Source: Roseiflexus castenholzii DSM 13941
Lineage (GTDB): Bacteria; Chloroflexota; Chloroflexia; Chloroflexales; Roseiflexaceae
Reading direction: 5' to 3'
Length of the DNA stretch: 64,000 nt
Assembly: GCF_000017805.1 (NCBI RefSeq)
Contig: NC_009767.1
Span: 2,480,001 to 2,544,000 of the forward strand
The notes under the pieces: generated by a model
Told to the model about the DNA's origin: nothing
Databases searched by the model: none
The model's input: only the letters and a program-made list of their open reading frames with translations
Translations under genes and position numbers: made by a program
Part shown: positions 45,751 through 55,011 of the stretch, piece by piece
Numbering within the stretch: the stretch's first letter is position 1
Layout of the letters: every line of letters starts with the position of its first letter

Positions 45751-47591
45751 GTGAACACTTTCTCGCGTCGGCGCAACACATACGCCCATTCCAGCGCCAG
45801 AACCAGGAGCGCAGCCAGCGCCAGCCAGGGCCATAGATCGAGCGTCTGTCGTCCCGCTGCGCTGCCGGGGTCGGTTCCCGGCGCACGCAACGGCGGTGCG
45901 TTCTGTGGGCGCAGGTTTGATTCGATTGCCGCTCCTGCATTGACTCCGACCATGCCAACCGGAACGGTGATATTGTTGCGTTGTTCTTCCACGCGGTACA
46001 ACCCCGGCTCGATCAGCGTATCGAGGGTGACAACCGATGCTGCCGGCGCGGTAATCTGCCGGTTGTCAGGACCACGCAGTCGCAGGGTTGTCGTGCGCGG
46101 GTCGGGTCGGATGACCAGTGGCTCGCCGGCGCGCACCGCCTGCGGCAACGGCGGTGGCGCCAGGTCGCGCACGGTGCGCGCAACCAGGATCGGAAATGCC
46201 AGGCGTGTCGTCAGGTTGCTGCTGGCAAGATTGAACGTCCAGATCGCAATTTCGTGATTGTCGGTTCGTCCTCGGAGGATCAGCGGCGTATTCTCGAACG
46301 ACAACTGCACCTCAGCCCATGGTGGCGCCTCGACGATGCGGACGGCGCCAAACACCACGCCGCCGAACTCGATCCCCTGGAGCGTATTCCCTCGTTGGTG
46401 CAACGGCTTGCCCGGTTCTGGTTCGCGTGTGTCGGACGCTACATTCAACAGCGACGATCCAGAGGGTGGGGCGATTGACAGAATAGCGCCCTGGGGCCAG
46501 GCATCCGGCAGAAAACCATCGAAGATTGTCAGGTCTGCGGCAGATCGCTCCGGCGTGTCCGCGTAGGCGGCAGGGTTCGTCACAACGACCGTCACGCCGG
46601 GTATGGCTGCGAGCGCGCGGCGAAGGGCGGCCGGCTCGTTCGACACCAGCAACGCCAGAATCGGGCGCCCCTGCGACACGCTGAGGTATGCGACATCGTC
46701 CTGTGGCAGCGCATCGCGCCCATCGATGGTGGCGCGCAGCGCCTCAATTCCGCCGGGCAGCGTCCAACTGACCTCCGTTTCGCCGTTCGGCGCAATGGCG
46801 ACTCGTTCTTCTGCAACGACCTGATTGTCGGAGAAGACCTGGAGCGTTCCATTGAAGGCTGTGGCGTCATAATTGGCGACCCGCGCATACACCTGGAGGC
46901 GACCGCCCCAGGGACGGCTGGCAAACGCAATGATCGCGCGGTTCGGCACATTCGATCCTATCGACACCCATTCGATGGGCACAATCATATCGCGCGCAGG
47001 TTGCGGCGGTAACGCGCTATCGGTCAGGACCACGATCCGTCGGCTGAACTGTGGGTCGAGCACGGCTTCTGCCAGCGTCAACGCCTCATTGATCGCCATG
47101 CCAACGCCGCCGGGCTGAAGGCGGTCGAGCGCGGCAGTGATCAGTAAGGGGTCGTCGCCGGATGCCACGATCTGCGCCCGCGGTCCGGCAGCGATCAGCG
47201 TGATCCGGTCACCGGGAGAGGCAGAGGTGACAATAGCGCGTGCGCGCCGGCGCGCCTGGTCGAAACGGCTCGCGCCGCCGTCAACGGCTGCCATGCTGGT
47301 GGATGTGTCGAGAATAATGGCGGTATGGCGCGCGTCGGGCGTGAGCGCACCGGTGATCTGCGGTCCCCCCAGCGCAACGCCGAGCAGCGTGGCAATCAGG
47401 AGGTGGAGGAGCAGCAGCAGGGTCAGCGGCAGGCGGCGGCTGCGCTCGCCTTCCACGCGGCGTGGCAGGTTTGCCCAGAGCAGCAGGCTTGGTGTTGGCA
47501 CGCGTCGCCGCCGTTCGCGCAGGAAATGGAGCAGCACGATGAGCGGCAGGGCAAGCAATGCCAGTAATCCGAGTGGCAGAAGAAAACTCAT
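45747..47591 (-). CDS. BatA-like membrane protein with VWA domain
   Basis: 614 residues. N-terminal BatA domain with two helices (LPLGLLALLALPLIVLLHFL, then LLLLLHLLIATLLGVALG), VWA domain with MIDAS DTSTS (IILDTSTSMAAVDGG near 94) and VVLTDSALPPQP near 190, a long beta-rich region and a C-terminal helix near 590. The start is 3 bases after the DUF58 stop. Members of this group are envelope proteins of Bat/aerotolerance-like modules. Confidence 0.88.
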   Translation of the reverse strand: MSFLLPLGLLALLALPLIVLLHFLRERRRRVPTPSLLLWANLPRRVEGERSRRLPLTLLLLLHLLIATLLGVALGGPQITGALTPDARHTAIILDTSTSMAAVDGGASRFDQARRRARAIVTSASPGDRITLIAAGPRAQIVASGDDPLLITAALDRLQPGGVGMAINEALTLAEAVLDPQFSRRIVVLTDSALPPQPARDMIVPIEWVSIGSNVPNRAIIAFASRPWGGRLQVYARVANYDATAFNGTLQVFSDNQVVAEERVAIAPNGETEVSWTLPGGIEALRATIDGRDALPQDDVAYLSVSQGRPILALLVSNEPAALRRALAAIPGVTVVVTNPAAYADTPERSAADLTIFDGFLPDAWPQGAILSIAPPSGSSLLNVASDTREPEPGKPLHQRGNTLQGIEFGGVVFGAVRIVEAPPWAEVQLSFENTPLILRGRTDNHEIAIWTFNLASSNLTTRLAFPILVARTVRDLAPPPLPQAVRAGEPLVIRPDPRTTTLRLRGPDNRQITAPAASVVTLDTLIEPGLYRVEEQRNNITVPVGMVGVNAGAAIESNLRPQNAPPLRAPGTDPGSAAGRQTLDLWPWLALAALLVLALEWAYVLRRREKVFT

Positions 47592-47594
47592 GGG

Positions 47595-48518
47595 CTATGT
47601 CAGTATTTGACGCGCGCGGAGATACGGAATGATCTGCCGCTCGAGCGGCCATGTGCTGAGCACACGCGCACAGGTAGCGCCACGTTTGCCGCACGCCGAC
47701 TCAATGCCCCGCTGCCAGGCGGTCAGGTTGCGGCGGTAGTGCGCAAGCGTTTCGTCATCGACGACCAGCGGCAGCAGCGCGCCGGTCTCCATGTCTTCGA
47801 GTTCAATCGGGCCGAGGCGCTCAGGATTCAGTTCCCCCGGATCGAGCAGATGGATCACCAGCACCTGCCAGATCGGCGGTGGGAAGGCGCGTAACCCTTC
47901 TTCAAGACCTTCCGACGCCAGCAGGTCGGAACAGAGCACCAAAAGTCCGCCGCGCGGATGCCGCCGCGCATACCCGTCGAGCACAGCACGCAGATTCGTT
48001 TCGCCGCCGGGCTGCACATGCTCGATAAAGCGCAGCATTTCGATCAGGCGCGCCTTGCCGTGCGCCGGACCGAACTCGCGCAGGACGGCGGCACTGAACG
48101 GCGCTACATGGAGCCGGTCGTTGTGCGCCAGCGCAAGGTATCCCAGCGTCCCGGCGAGCAACTGCGCCGCGCGCAGTTTCGGCGGGGATCCCCACATCAT
48201 CGAACGCGACACATCGAGCAGCAGGTGAATGTTGACGTCCTGCTCGATCTCGCCAAGCTTGACGAAGAGCGCATCCTGATGGGCATAGACGTTCCAATCA
48301 ACATACCGATAATCGTCGCCGGTGCTGTAGGGACGATGATCACTGAAGATCGACGTCGGCAGCAGGCGGTAGCTGAGATGCGCACCGCCGGACGGTCGCC
48401 CGCGCAGGGTGCGCTGCGCCTGCAAACTCAACCGCTCCAGGCGGCGGAGAAACGCTTCATTGAACAACGGCGGAAGCGCCGCCTGCTGTTTAGGGCTGAA
48501 AATATTCCTGAACCACAT
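47595..48518 (-). CDS. DUF58 protein
   Basis: 307 residues from ATG 48518 (MWFRNIFSPKQQA). DUF58 hallmark: HRPYSTGDDYRYVDWNVYAH near 66-85, followed by LHLLLDVSRSMM, a VWA-like strand with D-x-S-x-S, and LVLCSDLLASEG. Function is unproven; DUF58 is a standard partner of MoxR AAA+ ATPases. Overlaps the upstream gene by 29 bases. A longer frame to 49166 is antisense to nothing useful and lies inside the upstream gene, so it is omitted. Confidence 0.9.
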   Translation of the reverse strand: MWFRNIFSPKQQAALPPLFNEAFLRRLERLSLQAQRTLRGRPSGGAHLSYRLLPTSIFSDHRPYSTGDDYRYVDWNVYAHQDALFVKLGEIEQDVNIHLLLDVSRSMMWGSPPKLRAAQLLAGTLGYLALAHNDRLHVAPFSAAVLREFGPAHGKARLIEMLRFIEHVQPGGETNLRAVLDGYARRHPRGGLLVLCSDLLASEGLEEGLRAFPPPIWQVLVIHLLDPGELNPERLGPIELEDMETGALLPLVVDDETLAHYRRNLTAWQRGIESACGKRGATCARVLSTWPLERQIIPYLRARQILT

Positions 48519-49902
48519 CGCGTTCGTCAAGAGGAATGCGCAGCGGGTCGGCGCCGATTGCGCCGCCGGTTCCCGGCTGCCCGCCAGATGCCGTTCCGAC
48601 GCTTCCCTGGAGGGTTGCGTTCGGATTATTGGTTGCGCCTGTGCTCTGCCCACCCCCCTGCGCTTCCAGCGGCGCCGGTTGCCCCTCGACGCCGAGTCTT
48701 CCAGCAGGAGTGATTGGACGCTGCTCGCCGGAAGGATTGTTGCCGGCCGCGCTTCCCGATGGACCGGTCTGACCCTCGCCTTCTGCGCCGGGTTGCCCCG
48801 ACGGACCGCCAGGATTGCTCGCCTGTCCCTCGTTTCCGCCATCGTCCGAAGGAGGCGTGCTGCTGGCCGCAGCCGATTCACCCATCTGATCGATAGCCTG
48901 CGCCAGGTCTTCGAGTCCCTGAGCGGCGCTTTGTTGGCGGGAGAGGTCGCGCGCCGACTGCCGCACCTGCTCTGCGAGCGCAGGGTCGCGGCGTTCGATC
49001 GCGCGCGCCGCTTCTTCGAGGGCGCGGCTGAGCGCCTGGCGCGCTTCTTGCGAAAGCGCACTCGCCTGATCGGCAAGTTCGCGCAGACGTTGCGCCGCCG
49101 CATCGGTGTCGCCGCGGTCGAGCGCATCCGCTGCCGGACGGGTGGCGCCCAGGTCGCGTAGCGCATTCGCCAGTTCTTCGAGCGTCTGTGGGTCTGCCGG
49201 CGATGGAGCGGATGGTTGAGCAGGCGCCGCCGCCGATTGCTCCCCTCCGGCGCTGTTCCCCGGACGGAACGGCAGCATCTCCTCGCCGCCTTCTAACGGG
49301 ATTAGCTGGTCGCTGCCGGGCATTGGCATCATCTCTTCCATCGGAAGCGGCAGCGGCGCCGCCTGCTGTGGCAGCGCCGGAAGCAACGCCACCGACGGGT
49401 TGAGCGACAGGCTGCCAATGCCCGACATAAGCGCCAATCCGCACGCCACCAGCAGCAACGCCAGCAGCGTGAGCAGATCCGTCCAGGGCGCCGCCTGTCG
49501 TCGGCGAACGTACTGATGCACCTGGCGCACCGTTGCGGTGGATTGGTCGATCAGGCGCGCCGTCATCGCCGACGAACGCGGATCGACCTGCACCATCTCG
49601 ACGGCGGTCGCCAGTTGCTCATTGAGATTGAAGCGTCGGTCGAGGCGGCGCGCCACCTCGGCGGGGCGCATTGGCGGGCGGAGCAACGACACCAGACCAA
49701 GCCCCACAATCGCCAGCGCCAGCGCAGTCAGTTCCGGTACGCCAATCTGCCAGTTCCACAACAGATTTGCGCCCATGCCGGCGCACCAGACGCCAAGCGC
49801 AATCGAGGCGGATTGCAGCACGGTGCGAAGCGCGCGCTGCGTCCAGCGTTCCCGCGCCAGGCGTCGCAGTTGTTTGACCAGCGGATGCTGACGTTCCGCC
49901 AT
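48490..49902 (-). CDS. Membrane protein with coiled-coil and low-complexity tail (DUF4175-like)
   Basis: 470 residues; ATG 49902 is 7 bases after GGAGG and overlaps the upstream stop (TGATG). Helices at about 35-52, 57-75 and 140-160. Residues 225-345 are Ala/Gln/Glu/Arg-rich and likely coiled coil (LRELADQASALSQEARQALS), followed by a Gly/Ser/Pro/Gln-rich tail. The layout resembles DUF4175-type proteins of Bat operons. No catalytic motif seen. Confidence 0.72.
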   Translation of the reverse strand: MAERQHPLVKQLRRLARERWTQRALRTVLQSASIALGVWCAGMGANLLWNWQIGVPELTALALAIVGLGLVSLLRPPMRPAEVARRLDRRFNLNEQLATAVEMVQVDPRSSAMTARLIDQSTATVRQVHQYVRRRQAAPWTDLLTLLALLLVACGLALMSGIGSLSLNPSVALLPALPQQAAPLPLPMEEMMPMPGSDQLIPLEGGEEMLPFRPGNSAGGEQSAAAPAQPSAPSPADPQTLEELANALRDLGATRPAADALDRGDTDAAAQRLRELADQASALSQEARQALSRALEEAARAIERRDPALAEQVRQSARDLSRQQSAAQGLEDLAQAIDQMGESAAASSTPPSDDGGNEGQASNPGGPSGQPGAEGEGQTGPSGSAAGNNPSGEQRPITPAGRLGVEGQPAPLEAQGGGQSTGATNNPNATLQGSVGTASGGQPGTGGAIGADPLRIPLDERDVVQEYFQP

Positions 49903-51317
49903 CACCACACCTCCGCTTCACGAACGATCAGGCGGCGGGTAAACCCAACCGCAATACCCGCCAACCCGATGATAAGCAAGGCGATGCCGGCAAGACTCTG
50001 CACGCGATCAATCTCGGCGCGCAACGTCAACGCGCGCGCTGCGTTCTCCTGATTGCCAAGCGAAAGAAACTCAGCGGCAGCCTGATCGGCAATGATGCGG
50101 GCATCGGCAAAGGTTCGCCAGTCGCCGGCGAGCGCGGTTGCCTGTTCGAGCAGCTCCGTTGCGCGCAACCCGCGCCTGGCGATGGTTGCATAGACGGTCA
50201 GCGTTTCGATACGGCTCTGGTTCTCGAGCGTCATATAGGCATCGAGCGCGCGCTTCGCCAGGTTCTCCGCAGTCGCATAGTCGTGCGCCTCGAGCGCCGC
50301 GCGCGTCTGCTGCGCCAGGTCTTCGGCGTACAGACCGGCTTCGCTCTGCGCCAGCAAGTCCTGCGCGCGCGCCAGCACATCATGTTGCTGCGTATTGCGC
50401 AACCAGGGAATTGCCAGTTCGAGTTCGCGTTTGGCTTCTGCGTAGCGACCATCGGCGATCAGCGTTTCAATGGGGGTCAGGTCATACTCCGTCAGCGCAT
50501 TGTGGCGAAAGCCGCCATCGAGATACGAAGGCAGCCATTCGCGCCACATGCGCTCGAGGTCGGTCGAAGGCATGCCATAGGTCCGTTCGAGCGCTGAACG
50601 ATACCCGCTGCTCCGCGCGCTGACCGTGACGAACTCGCGCAGTTTGACGAACGAAAAACGTTCGACCAGAAACGCGACAATCGAGAGGGTCTGCGGATAC
50701 CCGATCTGTGGACTGCCATAAATCTGATCGCGGTCATCGAGGGCGCTCCAGGGCAGGAGCGCATCGCGTTCGAGCGCCTGCCGCAGCGCCGTCGCCTTAC
50801 GCTCCAGGTCGGGGGTCGGGCGCTCGACATACTGTGCAATGCCTTCGTGGAACCCGACGTTCAAGCGGTTCGACGAGAGTTCCGCCAGCACGATGTGGGT
50901 CAGTTCGTGGCGCACGTTATTCTTGATCTCTTCAGGAGACTGAGCGGTGGTTTGGTCGAGAATGACCACCACCTCATTGCGGCGAAAATCAGCATGCGCA
51001 ATGATCCCCTGAATCGGAGCAGCCAACGGATTGGCGGCGTCGTAGACGCGGCGGGTCGGATAGAGGCGCAGCGTTACCGGCGTCGGCGCGGCATGGCTGA
51101 AGATCGATGTAATCTCGTCATACACCTCGTCAACAAAGGTTGCATACTCCTCGGCGCGCGCCAGATCGCCGTCGGCATACAGAATTGCAAATTTTTGCGT
51201 GCGGAGTTCGTACCACTGCGGCAGCGTCGTCTGCGCCTGAACCGGCGCCGGCATTAGATATGCCACTAGCGCCAGAAACACAATCATCGCCGCCTGCAAA
51301 CGCGCCAGCATGCGCAT
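49902..51317 (-). CDS. Secreted MA-family (gluzincin-type) metallopeptidase
   Basis: 471 residues from ATG 51317 with AAGGAGAGG upstream; a longer frame to 51557 reads only repeat peptide. Signal peptide MLARLQAAMIVFLALVAYLMPAPVQA region, zinc motif RHELTHIVLAE (HELTH near 135) with the third ligand Glu in GIAQYVE downstream, helical repeats at about 290-420, and one C-terminal membrane segment (LAGIALLIIGLAGIAVGF). Probably cleaves envelope substrates outside the membrane. First gene of a five-gene operon. Confidence 0.85.
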   Translation of the reverse strand: MRMLARLQAAMIVFLALVAYLMPAPVQAQTTLPQWYELRTQKFAILYADGDLARAEEYATFVDEVYDEITSIFSHAAPTPVTLRLYPTRRVYDAANPLAAPIQGIIAHADFRRNEVVVILDQTTAQSPEEIKNNVRHELTHIVLAELSSNRLNVGFHEGIAQYVERPTPDLERKATALRQALERDALLPWSALDDRDQIYGSPQIGYPQTLSIVAFLVERFSFVKLREFVTVSARSSGYRSALERTYGMPSTDLERMWREWLPSYLDGGFRHNALTEYDLTPIETLIADGRYAEAKRELELAIPWLRNTQQHDVLARAQDLLAQSEAGLYAEDLAQQTRAALEAHDYATAENLAKRALDAYMTLENQSRIETLTVYATIARRGLRATELLEQATALAGDWRTFADARIIADQAAAEFLSLGNQENAARALTLRAEIDRVQSLAGIALLIIGLAGIAVGFTRRLIVREAEVW

Positions 51318-51419
51318 GCGCCTCTCCTTCGCATGGGGATTCGTGAGCGAGCCGGCAGGGTTGTATAAAAAGTCTACCACAAGACAACGACTTCTGCCTG
51401 AGATGGAGGTGAGAAAAGT

Positions 51420-52110
51420 TGGCGAGAGGCGAGAGGGGCGAGGCGAGAGGCGAGAGGGGCGAGGGGCGAGGCGAGAGGGGTGAGGCGAGAAGGGCGAGGT
51501 GAGAGGCGAGAGGCGAGCGGGGCCCGACAATGGCGTAGCGCGAGATTTATCTCGCATTGGTGGCGAGGCGAGAGGGGCGAGGCGAGAGGCGAGAGGCGAG
51601 AGGGGCGAGGCGAGAGGCGAGAGGCGAGAGGCGAGCGGGGCCCGACAATGGCGTAGCGCGAGATTTATCTCGCATTGGTGGCGAGGCGAGAGGGGCGAGG
51701 CGAGAGGGGCGAGGCGAGAGGGGCGAGGCGAGAGGCGAGAGGCGAGAGGCGAGCGGGGCCCGACAATGGCGTAGCGCGAGATTTATCTCGCATTGGTGGC
51801 GAGGCGAGAGGGGCGAGGCGAGAGGGGCGAGGCGAGAGGCGAGAGGCGAGAGGCGAGCGGGGCCCGACAATGGCGTAGCGCGAGATTTATCTCGCATTGG
51901 TGGCGAGGCGAGAGGGGCGAGGCGAGAAGGGCGAGGTGAGAGGCGAGAGGCGAGCGGGGCCCGACAATGGCGTAGCGCGAGATTTATCTCGCATTGGTGG
52001 CGAGGCGAGAGGGGCGAGGCGAGAGGGGCGAGGCGAGAGGCGAGAGGGGAGGGGTGAGAGGGGCGAGGCGAGAGGGGAGGGGTGAGAGGGGCGAGGCGAG
52101 AGGGGCGAGG
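51420..52110. repeat. Purine-rich minisatellite with five hairpin insertions
   Basis: Tracts of gagaggc/gagaggggc are interrupted by gcggggcccgacaatggcg followed by tagcgcgagatttatctcgc at about 51517, 51635, 51754, 51857 and 51955. The second half is a hairpin (gcgag/ctcgc) closely related to the palindrome at 4186. Long frames of ARREARGE type are repeat translation. This block lies between the peptidase operon and the cas10 promoter region. Confidence 0.92.
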
Positions 52111-52276
52111 CGAGACATTCTCGTTCTTCGCCTATTCGTTGAAAATTCGTCAACGAAATTGACTCCAAATTGTTCATTTTCTTACACATTTGTGCAATAT
52201 ACTTTAATCAGACGCGAGTCGTTGCGGATGTCTTATGGCGATTGTGCAGTGACATCACATCACAGTGGGAGGTGGT
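52111..52276 (+). promoter_or_regulatory. AT-rich leader and promoter region of the csm operon
   Basis: After the repeat block the base composition drops to AT-rich for about 110 bases. TTGACT (52159-52164) with ttacac 17 bases downstream is one candidate promoter, and TATACT near 52199 another -10. GGGAGG at 52267-52272 is the ribosome-binding site for cas10. Confidence 0.5.
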
Positions 52277-54517
52277 ATGCACGAACTTGCGCATCGCGCA
52301 GCGCTCGAGGCGCTGCGCTTCTGGGTGGCGGCGGCGAACAGGGAACATGCGCCCGCAGCGCCGGACGCTGCGTGTGATGTGGTGGATCGCGCTGCGCGGT
52401 TCGTCTGTGGCGGCGATGCTCCGCCGTGCCTTGATCTGACACGACCGCTCGCAACGGTCTTTGGGAGTCTTCAAGGGGCGTCGGCGGCATATGTGCGCCG
52501 CGCGCCGCTGGCGCTGACCGATGACATCCTCTTCCCGTCGACGGACGCGCGCGTTGACACGGCAGCCACCGACCGGCTGCGCGCGGCGTTGCGCGCAGCC
52601 GACAATCAGAGCGCGCACCTGCCGCTCGCGCCACGCATCGAGGCGCTCTTCTTCGCGTTTCAGCGGTTCGCCTGGTGTCTCCCTTCGCCCCTTGCCGGCG
52701 TGTCGCTGTACGACGCGGCGCGTATCCACGCAGCCGTCGCGGCGGCGCTGACCGCCGATTCCGGTCTGCTCCTCGTTGGCGGTGATGTGTCCGGGGTGCA
52801 GGAGTTTATCTACTCGATCAGCGCTGCCGGTGCGACCCGCCAGCTGCGCGGGCGGTCATTCTATCTCCAATTGCTGACCGAGGCATGCGCGCACTATGTG
52901 TTGCACCAGGCGGGGATGCCGTTCTGTAATCTGTTGTACGCCGGCGGCGGTCGCTTTTATGTGCTGCTTCCTGCGTCGTTCGAGTCGCGTCTTGGCGAAT
53001 GGCGGCGCGCCATCGGCAGACTGCTCCTTGATGCGCACGGCGGCGCGCTCTACCTGGCAATCGGCGGAGTGCGCTTCGCGCCGCATGACTATAGCGAATC
53101 CACCTGGCAGGAGTTGACGCGCCGAATCGACGACGTGAAACGTCGCCGTTTTGCCGACCTCGATGATGCGACGTTCGCCCGGTTGTTCGAGCCGACGCAG
53201 CCGGAGCCGCCGCCGGACGTTGAAGAGCAATCCGCCGAACCGCTCGACGCCATGGGCGAGTCGCTCGCAGACCTGGGGCGGCAACTGGCGCGTGTGGCGC
53301 TGCTGTCGGTCGAGCCGGTGGAACCGCGCGCCGTCTCCTTTGATCGCGGCAAAGCGGGCTGGAACGACGTGCTGCGCGTGCTCGGCTTGAACGTCGAGCT
53401 GCTCGACCATCTGTGTGCTTATCGCGTTGACCACTCCCGGCGTCGGCGGGTGCTGCTGATCGATGACCGTGATCCGCAGTCTATCGCCCTCGGACCACAG
53501 GACGTCGTCGGGACGCGCTACACGGTCGCAGTGGCGCAACTGGCGACGGATCGCGATGTTGCGCAGTATCAGGCGCTCGAACGCGATGCTGGCGATGAGC
53601 AGACGTTGCGCGTCGGCGATGTCAAGCCGTTCAATCTGCTGGCGGAACAGAGCATCGGCGCGCGGCGGATGGGCGTGCTGCGCATGGATGTGGACGATCT
53701 CGGCGATCTGTTTGGGCGACGCCTGAGTCGCCCGTCGGGTCTGGCGGGTCTGGCTGTGACGGCAGCGCTCAGCACAACGTTGAGCCGCTACTTCGAGGGA
53801 TGGGTCGGTGAACTGTGTCGCCGCGCCAATGATGATGGCGGCGCCGGCGGGGTATATGCCGTCTACAGCGGCGGCGACGATCTCTTCCTGGTGGGATCGT
53901 GGCATCGGATGCCACGCCTGGCGCAGCAGATTCGCAACGATTTTGCGCGCTACGTCTTGGGGCGCGCGCCCAATGCCGGCGAGACGCTGCCGATCACGCT
54001 GTCGGGCGGGATCACGCTGCACGCGGCGCGCTATCCGCTCTACCAGGCTGCCGATGATGCTGCTGAAGCGCTCGATGCCGCGAAACGCCATGCGCGTCCC
54101 GACCGGCACGCCAAGGATGCGGTGACTTTCCTGGGACGCACTCTGGGCTGGGAGCATTTCGGCGAAGCGGCGGACCTGTGCGCTGCCCTCGTCGATCTGG
54201 TGCAGGCGCAGGGTGTGCCGCGCAGCCTGCTGATGGTCATTCAAACGCTCGACGCGCGCTTTCGGCAGGAGCAGCGCCGCAACCGCAGTGGCGCCGCGCA
54301 GTTCGCCTATGGTCCGTGGGTATGGCAGGGGGCATACCAGTTGACGCGCGTTGCCGAACGATCACCAAACGGGGTCAAAGCGCAGATTGAGCGCCTGCGC
54401 GACCGGATCGTCGGCAATGAAGGCGTGCCGCAACGGTTCATCGAGCGGGCGGGACTCGCTGCGCGCTGGGCACAGTTACTGGTTCGTGAACGCAGCAATG
54501 CAAAGGAGGAACGATGA
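52277..54517 (+). CDS. csm1: Type III-A Cas10 (Csm1), without recognisable HD domain
   Basis: 746 residues from ATG 52277, 4 bases after GGGAGG. Two Palm domains are visible: GGDVSGVQEFIYSISAAG near 168 and the cyclase motif YSGGDDLFLVG (GGDD near 532), with the preceding LRMDVDDLG near 470. The N-terminal ~160 residues lack the HD-x-K motif of the usual nuclease domain and begin in a region that normally follows it. DNA cutting by Cas10 is therefore unlikely, while synthesis of cyclic oligoadenylates should be intact. Large subunit of the Csm complex; csm2 overlaps its stop by 4 bases. Confidence 0.93.
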   Translation: MHELAHRAALEALRFWVAAANREHAPAAPDAACDVVDRAARFVCGGDAPPCLDLTRPLATVFGSLQGASAAYVRRAPLALTDDILFPSTDARVDTAATDRLRAALRAADNQSAHLPLAPRIEALFFAFQRFAWCLPSPLAGVSLYDAARIHAAVAAALTADSGLLLVGGDVSGVQEFIYSISAAGATRQLRGRSFYLQLLTEACAHYVLHQAGMPFCNLLYAGGGRFYVLLPASFESRLGEWRRAIGRLLLDAHGGALYLAIGGVRFAPHDYSESTWQELTRRIDDVKRRRFADLDDATFARLFEPTQPEPPPDVEEQSAEPLDAMGESLADLGRQLARVALLSVEPVEPRAVSFDRGKAGWNDVLRVLGLNVELLDHLCAYRVDHSRRRRVLLIDDRDPQSIALGPQDVVGTRYTVAVAQLATDRDVAQYQALERDAGDEQTLRVGDVKPFNLLAEQSIGARRMGVLRMDVDDLGDLFGRRLSRPSGLAGLAVTAALSTTLSRYFEGWVGELCRRANDDGGAGGVYAVYSGGDDLFLVGSWHRMPRLAQQIRNDFARYVLGRAPNAGETLPITLSGGITLHAARYPLYQAADDAAEALDAAKRHARPDRHAKDAVTFLGRTLGWEHFGEAADLCAALVDLVQAQGVPRSLLMVIQTLDARFRQEQRRNRSGAAQFAYGPWVWQGAYQLTRVAERSPNGVKAQIERLRDRIVGNEGVPQRFIERAGLAARWAQLLVRERSNAKEER

Positions 54518-54996
54518 GCAATCCACGGAGCGAACAACGACTCACGGGCGACCAGCTGGCGCAGGAACTGGCGCCGCAGGAGACGCTTAAGCGGATCATT
54601 ACCGAAGACACGACGGAGTCGATCCAGGCATTGACGGCAACTGCTGAGCGGATTGGCAGCCGTCTCGCGCGTGATGTCACCACGTCGCAGATCCGCAACA
54701 TCTTCGGCACGGTGCGCGCAATTGAGCAGGACGTCAAAACCATTGATGATGACAGACCATTGCCGCTCCCCGTGCAGCGCGAGTTGCAGATGCTGCGCCC
54801 CAAACTCGCCTATCAGTATGGGCGCGTCCAGGGGCGCGACGATGATCCGGGCAAGGCGGCAATGGGCGCTCTGACGAAGATTCTGTCGGACTCCATCGGT
54901 CTCGTGGGCGCGGATACCCGTCGCTTCCGCAATTTCGTCGATTTTTTCGAGGCTATTCTTGCCTACCATCGTCGCTACGGCGGTCGCACCAACTGA
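54514..54996 (+). CDS. csm2: Type III-A small subunit Csm2
   Basis: 160 residues, all-helical, with the Csm2 pattern TTSQIRNIFGTVRAIEQD, LQMLRPKLAYQYGR and C-terminal FVDFFEAILAYHRRYGG. Csm2 lines the inner belly of the complex along the crRNA-target duplex. Starts inside the csm1 stop (ATGA). Confidence 0.93.
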   Translation: MSNPRSEQRLTGDQLAQELAPQETLKRIITEDTTESIQALTATAERIGSRLARDVTTSQIRNIFGTVRAIEQDVKTIDDDRPLPLPVQRELQMLRPKLAYQYGRVQGRDDDPGKAAMGALTKILSDSIGLVGADTRRFRNFVDFFEAILAYHRRYGGRTN

Positions 54997-55011
54997 TAAT
55001 GAAGGAGTGTT

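Noticed and set aside
49902..51557. Longer start for the zinc peptidase
   Set aside because: The extension encodes only repeat peptide; ATG 51317 has a strong ribosome-binding site and a signal peptide.
52856..54244. 462-codon minus-strand frame opposite cas10
   Set aside because: Antisense shadow of a well-supported gene with no recognisable domain.
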